From assembly GCF_963678635.1 (NCBI RefSeq), contig NC_087064.1, forward strand, positions 64,845,548 through 64,909,547: 64,000 nucleotides of DNA, written 5' to 3'. The DNA comes from Symsagittifera roscoffensis (taxonomy: Eukaryota > Xenacoelomorpha > Acoela > Convolutidae). The notes under the pieces are model-generated. The model saw only the letters and a list, made by a program, of their open reading frames with translations, ran no database searches and was not told where the DNA came from. Both the position numbers and the translations under genes were made by a program. Below, in pieces: positions 34,265-47,574 of the stretch. The number at the start of each line of letters is the position of its first letter. Within the stretch, counting starts at the first letter, position 1.

Positions 34265-36949
34265 GCACCTTCGGTGCTTCGAAATTTTTCGACAACTCAG
34301 TAAAAACCGCATATATTGAAAACAACATCTGCAAACTTTTAGTGTACTCTGACTGCACCCAATTACAAACTTTAATTTTTTTAAATTCCCATTTTAAAAG
34401 CGTCATCTCAAAAACTTAATGGGCCACTGGAGAAATTTGGAGGCCAGATTTGCAACCACTGAGAGTCCCTGAGAGCACCCTACTATAGGGTAAGGAATCC
34501 AAAATTTTGTGAACTTTTTTAAACCCAAGTTTCCCGAAAAAAAAAATTGAAAAAAAAACGTCTAATCTCGGAAACTCAAAGGATTTGAGCATTCATATTA
34601 AGAGGCAAGATTTGAGACGCCTGGGTGTACGCTGACAATAAGGTTGTATCTTCATTAAGCTGGTAGTTTCAAATTTTTTGAATTTCTTTGTAGATAAGTT
34701 CTTTGAGAAATTTTGAAAAAATCAAAAACGTCACATCCCGTAAATTAAAAGCAGTTGAGCAGTCGCGTTTATCATTTGCATGTGGCAAGATTTGCAACTC
34801 TTTAGAGTACCCTGACAACACCGAACTAGTGTTGGGAATTTCAAATTTCGAAAAATATTAATTTCAACTTTCTGAAAATTTTGAAAAAATCACAAAAAAC
34901 GTCAAATCTCGAAAACTATAAAGAATTGGGCAGTCATATTTGGAGGCAAGATTTGCAATCCTTGAGAGTACTCTGACAGGACCTAACTACAGGGTTGGGA
35001 ATTTCAGATGTTAAAAGAACAATAGTAATTTAAGTTTTCTGAAAATTTATGAAAAAAATCACAAAAAACGTCATATTCAAAAACTACTAAAATTTGAGCA
35101 GTCACACTTGGAGGCAAGATTCGCAATCTTTGAGAGTACTTTGACACGAACAAACTACAGGGTTGGGAATTTCAGATTTTTAAAAACTTATAATAATTTA
35201 AGTTTTCTGAAAAATTTTTGAAAAAATCACAAAAAACGTCATATCTCGAAAACTACAAAAAATTGAGCAGTCATATTTGGAGGCAAAAGTAGCAATCTTT
35301 GAGATTACTCTGACAGGACCCAACTACAGGGTTGGGAATTTCAGATTTTGCAAAAAAAAATTAATGTAAGTTTTCTGAAATTATTTTTTAAAAAATCACA
35401 AAAAACGTCATATCTCGAAAACTACAAGTATTTGAACAGTGATATTTGGAGGCAAGATTTGTTACTCCTTAGAGTACTCTGGCAGCACCCAACTACAAGG
35501 TTGGGAAATTCAAATTTGGAGAAGTAATTAATTAAAATTTTCTGAAAATTTTTGAAAAAATCACAAAAAACGTCAAATCTCGAAAACTATAAAGAATTGG
35601 GCAGTCATATTTGGAGGCAAGATTCGCGATCCTTGATAGTACTCTGACAGGACCTAACTACAGGGTTGGGAATTTCAGATGTTAAAAGAACAATAGTAAT
35701 TTAAGTTTTCTGAAAATTTATGAAAAAAATCACAAAAAACGTCATATTCAAAAACTACTAAAATTTGAGCAGTCACACTTGGAGGCAAGATTCGCAATCT
35801 TTGAGAGTACTTTGACACGACCTAACTACAGGGTTGGGAATTTCAGATTTTTAAAAACTTATAATAATTTAAGTTTTCTGAAAATTTTTTGAAAAAATCA
35901 CAAAAAACGTCATATCTCGAAAACTACAAAAAATTGAGCAGTCATATTTGGAGGCAAAAGTAGCAATCTTTGAGATTACTCTGACAGGACCCAACTACAG
36001 GGTTGGGAATTTCAGATTTTGCAAAAAAAAAATTAATGTAAGTTTTCTGAAATTATTTTTGAAAAAATCACAAAAAACGTCATATCTCGAAAACTACAAG
36101 TATTTGAACAGTGATATTTGGAGGCAAGATTTGTTACTCCTTAGAGTACTCTGGCAGCACCCAACTACAAGGTTGGGAAATTTAAATTTGGAGAAGTAAT
36201 TAATTAAAATTTTCTGAAAATTTTTGAAAAAATCATAAAAAACATCATATCTCGAAAACTACAACGATTTGAGCAATCATATTTGGAGGCAAGATTCGCG
36301 ATCCTTGATAGTACTCTGACAGTACCCAACTTCAGGGTTGGGAATTTCAGATTTTAAAAAATTGATAATAATTTAAGTTTTCTGAAAATTTTTGAAAAAA
36401 TCATTAAAACCGTCATATCTCGAAAACTACAAGGATTTGAACAGTCATATTTGGAGGCAAGATTTGTAACTCCTTAGAGTACTCTGACAGCGCCCAACTA
36501 CAGGGTTGGGAACTTCGAGTTTTCTAAATTATTTTGTTATTTGAAATTTCAAAAATCGTCTTATCTCGTTAACTTAAATGAAAATGATTCGGGCATTCAA
36601 AATTGGAGGCCAAATTCGCAACCCCTAATTCGATATTGGGCTGCTTAATTTAAACTCGGTAAAATAACCACTAAAATCAAATTGGAAAATCGAAAAAAAA
36701 ATTCTTAACCATTGCAATATACGATATAGCTTAAACATGCAAAAATAATACGTTGAAGAAGCTTAAACATGGCGAGATAGTGAAGCCCGCATTTAAATAT
36801 ATAATAATAGATAGATTGGAAAATCGAAAAAAAATTCTTAACCATTGCAATATACGATATAGCTTAAACATGCAAAAATAATACGTTGAAGAGGCTTAAA
36901 CATGGCGAGATAGTGAAGCCCGCATTTAAATATATAATAGATTGCATTC
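34265..36949 (+). mobile_element. Satellite-bearing element, copy A (largest)
   Basis: Left end: the hairpin gcaccttcggtgc (34265-34277) followed by ttcgaa and aaaaaccgcatatattg. Right end: caatatacgatat, gcttaaacatggcgagatag, gaagcccgcatt and tatataatagat. The same left and right ends bracket the copies at 46161 and 48508. Between them are about fourteen tandem monomers of about 168 bp with the core tttgagcagtcatatttgg, ggcaagattcgcaa, agagtactctgacag and cagggttgggaatttc. The right-end segment (36683-36815) is itself duplicated (36816-36949). No coding capacity. Confidence 0.7.
34840..36180 (+). repeat. Higher-order satellite repeat: two copies of a four-monomer block
   Basis: The agggttggga landmark occurs at 34991, 35159, 35328, 35497, 35662, 35830, 35999, 36169, 36334 and 36502. 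Monomers four apart (about 671 bp) are nearly identical, whereas neighbouring monomers differ more: the gatgttaaaagaacaatag variant recurs at 35010 and 35680, the ggagaagtaattaatt variant at 35519 and 36190. Monomers toward the left edge (34340-34832) are the most diverged. Confidence 0.9.
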
Positions 36950-39900
36950 GTACCATACCGCTCGTATCATTCGCTTTACACTTGTACCATCAAATTATAA
37001 AACGAGCAGTTTGTCTAGACTCGCATCAGGTTAATATAGTGTTGCGGGAACTCGATGAGGCCCAAGAAGATCCAGAGATCCCCCCCCCCCCCCCCCTGAG
37101 AGACTTTTACGGAAAAAAAAAATTGATCTGAATTAAAAAAAAAATCCACCCCGATCACATTTAATCCTCACTTTCTTCCGCGGCACTGACAATTAAGCGC
37201 TGATGAGAGGTGTTCGTTTTTGCAAAAAAATTGAGGACTTTTCAAAAGAGCATCGCATAAACGAATATTTTAATCGCCTAAAAAAGAAACACGGTTTTTT
37301 ACAAAAATTAAAAAATGAACAGCCATTATTTCTGATTTAAAAAAAAACGAATAACTTTTTTGCCTGAAATAAACAGCCCAAAATTTTGCTTCAAGTTGTT
37401 GCCACAAGAGGTAACTCAAACAAAAAGACCGCAAAAATGTTTTGAAAAACAACGCACCCAGAAAAAATTTTGCTTTTCCGAATCTTTTGCCTTTTGCTTT
37501 TTCAACTGTCGAAAATGGTCCTTAAGTAAAAAATTTTAAGGAGAGGTACGTTTAGCTATCAAAGCACCCCCCATAACAATGCAAGTAGAATGAGAGCCTA
37601 TTAAGTTCATAAAACAGCTGGTTCAGCAGGTTTTTAATCGAACAAAACCGACATGAAAGAAATCAATTGAATATCCTAGTTTCAGAAACAAATTTGCTCA
37701 CTTAATCCTTGACCATCCCAGGTTGAAACTTTTAAAATCAACTTTAAAAAAAAACGTCTATACAGAAACCATAAAAATATGAATTCCTGGAAGCTTAAAA
37801 AACAACATGATCTTGGCAAAAATCATTTCAAAGCACTTAGCATTTCATGAGAGTTTCGTATTTTTAAGTTTAAAACAGTTGTCAGGAACAAAAAGTTCTT
37901 GAATAGCGCGAAGCGCACCGTATTTGGAGAGCGCAAAGAGCCCCTTCTTGAGAAACCCTGGCGAGAACTTAGTGGCGTTTATCTTCAATTTTTTATCTTA
38001 AACTTAAAGTATTTGCTTAAACAGATTGAAAATATTACAAAACCTCATGAATAGCTTTCAACAAGAGAAAAAAATCGTGAATGAAAAATCATCAAATTCA
38101 TTACTATCCCATGTCTTGCTAAAATGACATGGGTTTCACAAATATGAATGTACAAACCTGGGCTTTAAAAAATCCATTCCTCTTTTTCTTTCAAATACCA
38201 AACAGCAATGGTATTCCATCTGGAATTTCTATTGTAATCAAAACAATCTTCACGAACCTTCTGAAAGTTAATTGTTGCTTCATAAAAAATTTAAACCGCA
38301 ACATTTCGCTTCATTCCTCTTTTATTCAAAAATTTTATGGCAGTACTAACTGCAGAACCTGACGACTGATTAAATTGGAGAAATTTTTACAAGCCAGTAT
38401 GACGGTTGCCCGCATACTAACAGCCGAACGAAACCAGCGAGCTCAATATCTAGTTAAAAGATAATTCAAATCTAGATGCAGCTGCGAGTATTGATCTCGA
38501 GCAAGCTCCGGAAAAACTGCGAAACCTTTACACGGGGCTAACCGAATCCGAGAATAACAAAACTGATATTTTCAACCCGAAACCGAATAAGCAATACATT
38601 TTCTAGCTTATTTGATCCGTCTCGAAGGCCTCAATGTTTCAAACAATAACGCAGGAATAATCCGAGCATACCAGAGAAACAGAAAAATTAGCAGAACATT
38701 GGAAGTTGAATCCAAAAAGAAAAAATAGTAAAAACTCAGGAAATGACAATATTGCCAGGAATTTCCACGGTTACAACGAGTATTGATATCTACAAATTAA
38801 TCATGTTTTGGCTGAGCAAACGCAGTCAAAACTTCACGGCTATCGAAACATTCTCTGATGAAGAATCACTCGATATTCGTCGAAGATAAATGGCCATACT
38901 GGACAGATAGAAGTCCGTTATTTTTTGAAATGTGCAGCAGCGATACTCATTTCAGCACTTCTCATCTCTCCAACCTCGATTCAGTGTAGAAGAAACACAT
39001 GATTTTTTTCTCAATTATTATATAATCAATGCTTCAGAAAAACCTCTGGCAAACTGGCTTATCTGTTTCAAAAACAGCAAAAATCTTCGAACTAAATTTT
39101 GTTCTGATTCTCCAAACTGCACTCGTGAAAATCATCGTTTTGTCAAAGAAAGCTATGCGCTATGCATATACACACAAACGAAACAAAATGAACTTGGGGA
39201 TTAAGATCATTCTGATCCTGCTAAAGCCTAGCATTCAGCTTAAACTTCGGCAACTGGAATGTCAAACTCATAAATGGATCTCCTAGCTATTGAAGCGACT
39301 ATAATTATCTGAAGATACTAAAACAGTTAGCGAAATTAAATTTCGATGCATTAATGTCAAGCTCACAAGACTATTTCCTGTACGACAAACTGACAGAAAA
39401 CACCTAGTTTTGCTACAATTTCATTTGGTCAGAAAAAGCCTTCGAAAAAAATGCCTACAACCTCAACCTCTTTTGCTGGTACACATTTTTGGAAACAAGC
39501 TGTTTTTGTTGGTACGGTTTCAAATGATTTCAATGAATTGCCCACCTCAGTTTCTACCAATATTAGAAAACTTTCTTAGCCTTTAAAATGATTGCATCTA
39601 CTTTGTACATTATGCAGTCCTCCAGCGCTAAATACTCAATATATACTGTCTAATCTCAATTAAATTGCTCGCTAGAGAACGTCAGTTCTTAAAAAACTCA
39701 GATAAAACGAAAAAACCAGCCAAAAAAGATAAGGATCCAGACAGAACTCAACCAGAGTCGCAGTTGCGCGAGAATTGAATCAACTACAAAGAAATTTCGC
39801 TGAAAATTAAAAAAAATATATGTACATATATTTAAATAGATATCTGCTTGTTCTCTGTACCTATGCACCTCTTCACACTGGTTTTCATTTTATTTCATTT

Positions 39901-41499
39901 ACGCTTTTTCCCCGGCACAATTCTTTTGAAAACCACAAACTGAAGATCGGTAGCTTCTCCGACTCAATCGATAACGATGCAGTTGCCAACTAATCTCACT
40001 CACAAGGCCAACACTTTACTCCCTGGCCGGCGCAACTCAACTTAACACCAGTCCACTTCAAACAAGTACGATTGTCGAGATAAAACGGCTCGGAAATTCC
40101 ATCACACCATATAGTAGCACTTTGCCATGGGACACAGCAGCATTAAACACTTTCTTATAACAGCCTTTCGGAAATATCAACCAAGTTATTCTTTAGTATC
40201 ATTAACTTTTGCTATCTTTTTTTATCTTCACCTCACAATCGTTCGAAAATAATTCAGATACACATCGGCTTATTATTCATGAGGAATACCCAAAACTATT
40301 AATAATTAAACAAACTTCATTTTTTGAAACTATTATTTCATTTCTTTTACTTGGATTTCAGAAAAACTTCATGTACAAGCGGTCAAACTGAGATTGACAG
40401 ATAATGCATCAATTCCATCAACGAACTGATGAACTTCCTTTGTTGGAATGCAAATTACATCCCCTTAAGGCCCTAATCGGTCAAGAAAACCCATAACTCT
40501 CTTTTGCTTCCCTTCACAATCCCTCAATTATGTCCCCTCAGGGTTTCTCAGATGTAATTATTCAGCTTGCTCCTCGGCCATTTTCCACCGAATACCATTA
40601 GTAAATATGTTCCTTAATCCTAAATTATTGTCTTGATTATTGTGTCAGTTTTGAAAATCCTAGAAATCACCCTAGAAACCAGAAAAAAACTTAATTCAAA
40701 AATCGACAAGTAACTATTCTCCTTATACAGCTAAAAGCGTTCGGAAGAAAATCAGGTTTTTATTCCAGTGCCAGTAAAGGAAGGCGTCCATTATAGACTA
40801 AATATAATTCTTCATTTTTGTCCATTTTTTAATCTAATGGGCTGATAGAGCCCTCATTTCACTGCCCTAGCTAAGGTTAAAACTAATTACAATTTTTATT
40901 TTTAAATTCCTTCTTTCCATCTCAATATTGAATCCCCTTACCACGACTGCTGCAACCAACTTTCACCGTTATGGAGGGCAGCGAATGAACAGATAATGGA
41001 ACAGCAAACACAAGAAAGCAAAATCTCAAAAAGTAGCTCTAAAAGGATCAAAAAGTGAGAAAATGAAAACAATGAAACTAATAAAAAACTTCAATATGCC
41101 ACAATCAAACCATCGAACTGGAAATTAAGAAACACACATCGTAGCGTCTGCGCCATGGGCGCTTAACAATCTTTTGACACTATCCACCAATAAATCAGCT
41201 GTAATATATATTGCTATGCAACAAAAGTAAACCAGATCTATAGTGAATTCTGCAGAAAAGCCACGAAATAAGTGAACACTTACTTATCAAGCTAGAAAAT
41301 GTTCTAGCTGCCTATGTTATCAAGCTAGAAAATTGTTCAGACACTATTTCAATTTTACACAATTTAGCTAGCAGAATCATTGAATCATTTGATAGCTGAT
41401 AAAACCATACGTATATTTGAGCTGATTTTTGTTTAAATAACTTGAAATAACATAGTTTCGTCTTTCATAGTCAAATGAGCTGAACATGTAACAACACAG
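36950..41499. other. Long AT-rich stretch with no recognised gene
   Basis: Includes a poly-C tract (37081-37097). No ORF here has a recognisable domain or a believable splice pattern. A slightly less AT-rich patch lies at 39840-40140. I see no RNA gene. Confidence 0.5.
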
Positions 41500-41760
41500 C
41501 CAACAGAAAGTTGGAAAACAGTGACTGAATGCAAGAAAACCGAAAAAACCGACTTTTTTACACAGAGGCCAAGCTGCGCTTCACAAACACAAGCGGAAAT
41601 ACGACAAAAAGTAGCTTTTCAAAGTGAAATGAGAAAAGATAGAAACAAGTTTTGCTCGAGTTTTGCTACGTATGGGCTTCGAACGTGCGACTTCGAGAAT
41701 TGGAATCTCACACCCTGCCCTCTAAGCTACGAAAGCTTAACAACCGGCAAACACTAGGCA
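41500..41760 (-). repeat. SINE-like repeat with tRNA-derived head, copy 2
   Basis: In minus orientation: a tRNA-like head with an A-box-like tagcttagagg (about 41738-41728), an anticodon-arm-like gagattccaattctc, and a B-box-like cgttcgaagcc 33 bp after the A box. The body follows, with gcttcacaaacac, cacagaggccaag and tgaatgcaagaaaac at its far end. Stem pairing in the T arm is poor, so this is not a functional tRNA gene. Confidence 0.6.
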
Positions 41761-42309
41761 CAACTACATATGCTAACAAATTACCAAAGCTATGCAGCAA
41801 AGGTGGCAACAAAGAAAAATAGACATAATTTTGCAAGTAATAGTTTGGAATATAACAAACTGAAGCTTTCCACACTAATTTTGCATGTAATAAATTGGAA
41901 AGCATAAAGCCACATTATAAATAAATTATGCATTTCAAAAAACTGCGAGATATGTTGAATAAGAAAATTTTTGAAATCGAGTTTTTTTATTGTTAATTTT
42001 TTTTTTTGAAACAATTGACTTTTTCGGTTCATTTGATTAAATTATACAGAGGCGAACCTGTAAAAGCAAAAATATGACCGATAACAAAGCTGGGAAAAAC
42101 TTAATGAGTATAACTTAGAGCCTACAAAATTTCTTAAGTGACGGACGTCAATTATGAGTCTACATAATTGCTAAGTGACGCAAGGCAATTATGACGCATT
42201 AGCAATACCAGTCAATTTGAAAAAAAAAAAGAAATTCGCCAACTAACATGCTTCAGTTTATAGACCGGACGCATTTTAACTCTTATACGAAAAAGTTCCG
42301 AAAACATCC

Positions 42310-42375
42310 GACCCTCCCAGGTTAGAACCCTCGTACTTTGTTGCGGGTCTCCGCTACGCTATAGATCCATGATAC
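42310..42375 (-). repeat. Isolated tRNA-like fragment
   Basis: Minus strand: an A-box-like tagcgtagcgg (42361-42351) and a B-box-like ggttctaacc (42329-42320), only 21 bp apart. This is too short for a tRNA, so it is a tRNA-derived relic. Confidence 0.4.
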
Positions 42376-43667
42376 CTTGAAGCTAAAGTGCTATTTGTGA
42401 TATAATAGTCTATGTTCATATCCTTAGCATTGGCTGAACTTAAAAGCTGGTTATTGATCAAAATGAAATCTTTCAAAATGAACACATTTTGTCGCAACAA
42501 CATTTGCGACTCAGGTTGGAAAAAAGAGAGTTCATACTATAATACAAGCTTTTCGTGTGTAAAAATGTGTCAACTGTGTTAGCTTATAAATATTCGAATG
42601 TCAAAGCACATGCTATCAAAAAGCCGTAAAGGTGCCCCAAAAGTGGCACCAATATTTGCTACTTAGGTTTTTAAAAAAATAGTCGTAGTATAACACTGAC
42701 GCTCACTAAAGTTCGCTAGTAAAAATATACCACTCGAATTTCAAAGCAATGTTTTTTAAGGGTCAAGAAGTTTATTTTCGCTTTCATTATTGCAGATCAT
42801 AATTTCCCTTCCTTTAAACAAATTTGAAGTGAATTAAAAACTTTTGAACTGAATTAAGAACTCTGAAGTGAACAGTTTGAAGTGAACTTACAAATAAATC
42901 AAAATCCAAACCGCAAAAGATTAAACTTGGCGTGAATAAGTTTTGACACTTTTTCCTGAAAATCAAAACGACCAACAATACGTTCAATGGCACTTATAAC
43001 ACGCAAAAAAAAACTTCAAAAAAATTGCAAGGTAAAACTCTCGAGATAATTCTAAAGCAAAAGTTCTTTTATAAGAAAAAACTTTGCAGACCCTGAGAAT
43101 CGATCGCCAGCGCCTTGCACAAAAATTACCGTTTCATATGGTATAATTAAGCTTGAGGTCTTATTAATTTACACGCGCCCTGAGGATTTCATGATTAGGC
43201 AATCAAACCTTTGTATGCCTGAAAAGCAAGTCGCCAAATTTGAAGCCAACGCATTATAACAGTATCTTATAACCCAGTTCTGAAAACAAACATTCGTTTT
43301 ATATGCCATTTCCTTCGTATTATTTTTTTTCTCAATTAATTATGAATGCTAAAAATCACCCATAATTATATTCAGAGAACCGAGAAACTTTGAACCGCTG
43401 CTTGTGAAAAAAGAAAGTCCTCGATTGATATTATTTCCTAATTGTAGTAACCATACTCATTCAAGTCATTAGTTTAGATGCTTCTTATTATTACATTGAC
43501 AACATAGATTTCACTTACTTACCCTGATGCGAAACTGGTTGTTAGATATAAAACTGCAACCCTTTCAAGCATTTTAAGTTTTCTCTGATAGTATGACGAA
43601 AAAAACGTTCAGCATAATTTGAATTCAGACGGTACGGGAGGGGGGGGGGGGCATTAAAGCAAATGAA
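42376..43667. other. RIOK2 downstream spacer
   Basis: AT-rich, with a poly-G run at 43639-43651 just beyond the RIOK2 stop codon. Nothing else recognised. Confidence 0.5.
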
Positions 43668-46600
43668 TCAAAACCAGACAGCCGATACAGAAGTCTTAAT
43701 GTCATCACTAGTTTCTTGTTTCTTCTTAGTCTTCAGACTCGCCTCTCCGTGCTTCACAGCTTTTCTACACTGATCCCTTTTAGACTGTTTTGCACTTTGG
43801 CGCTGCAATCTCTGCTTTATTACACTGGGTGGAATCGTGGTCGACACATAAGCTGAACTTGCTTTGGACCGATTAGACCTTTGACCTATGGACCCAGATT
43901 CGCTGTCCAACCTCAACCTAGACATCAAATCTCTGCCCACTTCCTCATTTAAGTCACGCGCTTTATCTGATGTGTTAGGATAAATTCGTTCATAATTTTC
44001 TTCTAGCTCAGCTTCTAATTGTTGTTGGTCAACGTCTGCGGATGTAATTTTTTCAACAACTTCCGCAGAGGCTCGGTTCTCGGAGATTTCACTGATTTTC
44101 CTGCCTTCCTTTTCATTTATATGTTCAGTTATTATGACATCATTTTCGCTATTAATTACTTCAGTTTCATTCACTGGGGTTTCTGAGACCGTTTCTAGTG
44201 CATTTTGTCTTTTTTGAGACGAATCAGAACCACTGTTTGAATCATTTTCTGATTCGCTACAACTGCTCTCGTCGCTATCTCGATTCTGATTGGCTGTTAG
44301 CAACTCATTGCACTCGTCCTCAACTTCGGCCGAAAACCCGCTAGCTTTCACATCTTCGTCTAAACTGCTCAACTTTTCAATTTCGGCTAGAGTCGGCAAG
44401 TCTCCCTCGGGCACAAAATCGTATCTTCGTTTGAAAAAAGTGGTGAGGCAGTATTTGTCTCGGTTGAACAGTGTCTCTGCGTTTATGTGTGAGGTTGAGA
44501 TCATCTGAGGGAAATCGATGACGGACACTTTGTAGTCTTCAGAGAGCATGACGTTGAACTCGTTCAAGTCTCCGTGAATGAGTCCCACTGAAGCTAGCCT
44601 GATTAGCACATTCATCAACTCAGTGAACACTCGAGCTGGGTCAGCAAGTTTGTACACCTAAATGTATACAAAACCTACAATTATTTAAATTCGCGCCTGC
44701 ATGCGTTCTACATTAAACAAATAATGTGCGGTTTACAATAAACAAAAAATTGCACTGGGTCCTACACAATGCAGGACCAACCATGGGGGATGATGGATGC
44801 CATCCATTCGCCGTAGCCCTTCTCACCTGGAGGAGGCGGATGACACTGGGACCTCTTCAACCTATGAGATCCCACCCCCTCGCCACCTGTTGTTCAGTGC
44901 GTAAGTACATTACACTAACAAATATTTAACTGTATACTACTGTTGCATGATGTGTTTTTCTTCACAGTTAAGGGTAATTTTCAGCTGGCTGACCTGGTTG
45001 AGTACATAGCCCGGACAGAGTCCCATGACGACCACGTGTCTGCAAGTGTCTATCGGATTGGGCACGGGGAAGTCATTTTTGTGCAAGGCAGACATGAATG
45101 CGAACTCCTTGGTGGCAGCCAGTCTCGACAGGTAGATCCAACTCACCTTCCGTCCCCTCTTCTGGTAGTCCCGCTTTTCCTTAACTTTGCGGAACGAAGT
45201 GCGACCCAGTCGGTGCAATTTGATCACACACTCCTCTCCTGAACAGAACAGACTTGTCAATTAGTTCAATGCTTTCACTCACTTGTTCACTCTCTAAGGC
45301 GGCTATTGTCTTCCATGTGTTTCGGAATACCTTTGTGAGATCATATTGAAACAAGATTAGTGGATATTTTCTTTACAATTATTTCTAGCTATATTGCATA
45401 ATATGCGCCCGTGATCTATTTGCTAAATATGGCATTCGGAATCACGCATAAAATAGATGCCCTATTTTGTTGTATTCAACCATGGCAAACACAATGAAAA
45501 AAAGTAGGTTACGAAGACCTGAACAGCAGCCTCTCATCTAATTCAATAAATAGCATTGCACGCTAGCACAAAGATAATGAGAAGGAAGCCAATAGGTCGG
45601 AAAAAAATCGGAAACAACGTCTACACAGACAAGTTTTCGCAAACACAAGCAAGAAAACCACCATGAACGCAAGTAAACCGCAAAAAAAATAACAGTCACT
45701 TGTTTTTTTTTTTCAAATCTCAACTTTCGAATTTCGAAGAAAAAATATATGGCTTAAAGATCTGAAACAAATTATTGACAATTTTTGCACAATATTGACC
45801 CAATTCGAGAAACCTGGATTAGCATGTAATTTTTTTATTCCACTGGGAAATCTAAAAATTAAATTCCACTTCCAGAAATTGAACGATAAAGAAAAATTTT
45901 AAATCTGCTTTTTGAGTTTAAAAGCAACAAATGCAAAAAAAGTATTATTTTTAATTAAGTTATTTTTTTTCTGAAATTATTTGCTTTTATCATTTAAACT
46001 TCTCGGCTTACGTAACCGTTGTCAAAACATTCTGGACTAGAGCAACAGGTAATCCTTGTTTTTGATATAATATAGATTCACAAATTATGCATCTCAAAAC
46101 ATTTTGCAACTACCTCGTCTCACATTTTTTTCTGCAATATAAATAAAACTTGCGTGAATCGCACCTCCGGTGCTTTGAACTTTCAACAACTCATAAAAAC
46201 CGCATATATTGGTAATAAGATCTGCATCCTTTGAGTGTACTCTGACAGCATCCAACTACAGGGTTGAGAATTTAAAAATTAAAACTTCTAAAAAATGTTT
46301 TGAAAAAACCATAAAAAACAGAAGGTCATAACTCGAAAAGTAACAAGATTTGAGCAGTCATATTTGGAGACAAGATTCGCAACCCCTGAGAGTACTCTGA
46401 CAGCCCCAAACTACGGAGTAAGGAATTTCAAATTTTGAAGAAAAAAAATAAATTATTTAACACTTTGCAAAAAAACTACAAAAAACGTCAATTCTGGAAA
46501 AACTACAAAAATTTCAAATTTGTCAAGTTTTTTGTAATTTGAGTGTTCTAAAATTTTTTGAAAAAATAAAAATCGTCCTATCTCGTACACATAAAGAATT

Positions 46601-47325
46601 TGGGCATTCATAATTGGAGGCCAAATTCGCAACCTGACAGCATCCCACTATTGGGCTGCTTATTCTAATCTCGGTGAAATAAACCAAACTGGAACATCGA
46701 AAAACAATTCTTAACCATTGCAAAATACGATATGGCTTAAGCTTGAAAAAATTCTTTTGTTAAACATGCAAAAAATATTATGTTGAAAAAGCTTAAACGT
46801 GGCCAGATAGTGAAGCCCGCATTCAACTATATAATAGATGGATAGATTGGCCATACCAATGAGCGAAATAGTTTTTTAACCAAAAGCGAAGCTGAAACAA
46901 TTGTAGCTAATACACCACTCGAAGTTCTATTTCAGAAAAAACCAAAAGGTGGTGTTGTTAAGTACATCCCACCAACCGTTTCCGTCCAGTGCCAGATAGA
47001 TATCCGACTCCTTTCCCACACCGATCTGGTTTCCCACACTTGACAATATATCTCTACTAGCGAGAGACCTCAACGCTAGGAAATCATAGCCCAGATTAGT
47101 GAGTCTGTAGCCCTGGACATTGCGCCACGTCTCGTAAGCCACCAGTCTGTTCTTGGCCAGGTCCCGCAACATTTTGTGAGCTCCTCCATGTCTGAGGTTG
47201 ACGATGACTGCCACTAGACGATGTGGGACCAAGTCGTGGTTGCGCATTCCCAGTTCCACAGCAGTTAGAACTCGGAACTGCTCCGAAGTCATGTACTTGA
47301 GCAGAGATATATCAAAGCGACCCAT
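43668..47325 (-). CDS. RIOK2: RIOK2, serine/threonine-protein kinase RIO2 (three exons)
   Basis: Atypical kinase/ATPase needed for the final cytoplasmic maturation of the 40S ribosomal subunit. I infer exons 47325-46977, 45238-44994 and 44657-43668. The joints keep frame (phases 1 and 0) and give 527 residues, close to the usual 550. Residues 1-90 form the RIO2 winged-helix domain (MGRFDISLLKYM onward). The nucleotide loop is IGVGKESDIY (101-110), the ATP-binding Lys is in ECVIKLHRLG (Lys123), the catalytic Asp in LIHGDLNEFN (Asp228), and the metal-binding Asp in VIDFPQM (Asp246). All three fall at the positions known in human RIOK2. The C-terminal third is acidic and Ser-rich, then basic, as in the family. 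Donor sites are gttggt and gtcagc, acceptors ttcag and tttag. The first exon used here is the proximal of two copies. Confidence 0.95.
45555..45760. repeat. SINE-like fragment in RIOK2 intron 1 (also at 47890-48095)
   Basis: tgaacgcaagtaaac, cacttgttttttt, tctcaactttcgaattt and tatggcttaaagatctg. The duplicate in the second RIOK2 unit is almost identical. Confidence 0.5.
46161..46852 (+). mobile_element. Satellite-bearing element, copy B (RIOK2 intron 1)
   Basis: Left hairpin gcacctccggtgc (46161-46173), about three satellite monomers, then the right end gcttaaacgtggccagatag, gaagcccgcatt and tatataatagatgg. A short version of copy A with the same ends and orientation. Confidence 0.7.
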
Positions 47326-47485
47326 ACTACTGAATGTATTGCGATTACTACACACTCATCAACTGAAAAACAGCAAAACTGCTAAAGCTAAACATTCTTA
47401 GATGCTGACTATAATAATCATCATTGATAATTAGCATTAACAATACTCATGTGCGCTTATCAAAACAGGCGTATGGTTGAGAAAA

Positions 47486-47574
47486 CCGTCCCCTCTTCTG
47501 GTAGTCCCGCTTTTCCTTAACTTTGCGGAACGAAGTGCGACCCAGTCGGTGCAATTTGATCACACACTCCTCTC
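47486..47574 (-). pseudogene. Truncated copy of RIOK2 exon 2
   Basis: Has the exon 2 acceptor (ttcag before 47574) and the first 89 nt, encoding EECVIKLHRLGRTSFRKVKE and onward. It is cut by the duplication joint and so has no donor site. It would normally be ignored by the splicing machinery. Confidence 0.85.

Larger units (their letters stand above)
45150..47485. repeat. Tandem duplication containing the RIOK2 5' half, unit 1
   Basis: Nearly identical to 47486-49831. The joint is gagaaaa/ccgtcccc at 47485/47486. The unit runs from inside exon 2 to about 160 bp upstream of the start codon, and includes intron 1 with its own satellite-bearing element. Confidence 0.95.

Noticed and set aside
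34330-36640. Regularly spaced repeats suggesting a CRISPR array
   Set aside because: The monomers are contiguous 168-bp satellite units with no unique spacers, in eukaryotic DNA.
38932-39286. Possible short coding exons
   Set aside because: Two overlapping frames, no motif, no supporting splice sites.
41655-41740. A tRNA gene on the minus strand
   Set aside because: A and B box motifs are present, but acceptor and T stems do not pair well and the segment is joined to a repeated body, so it is treated as a SINE head.
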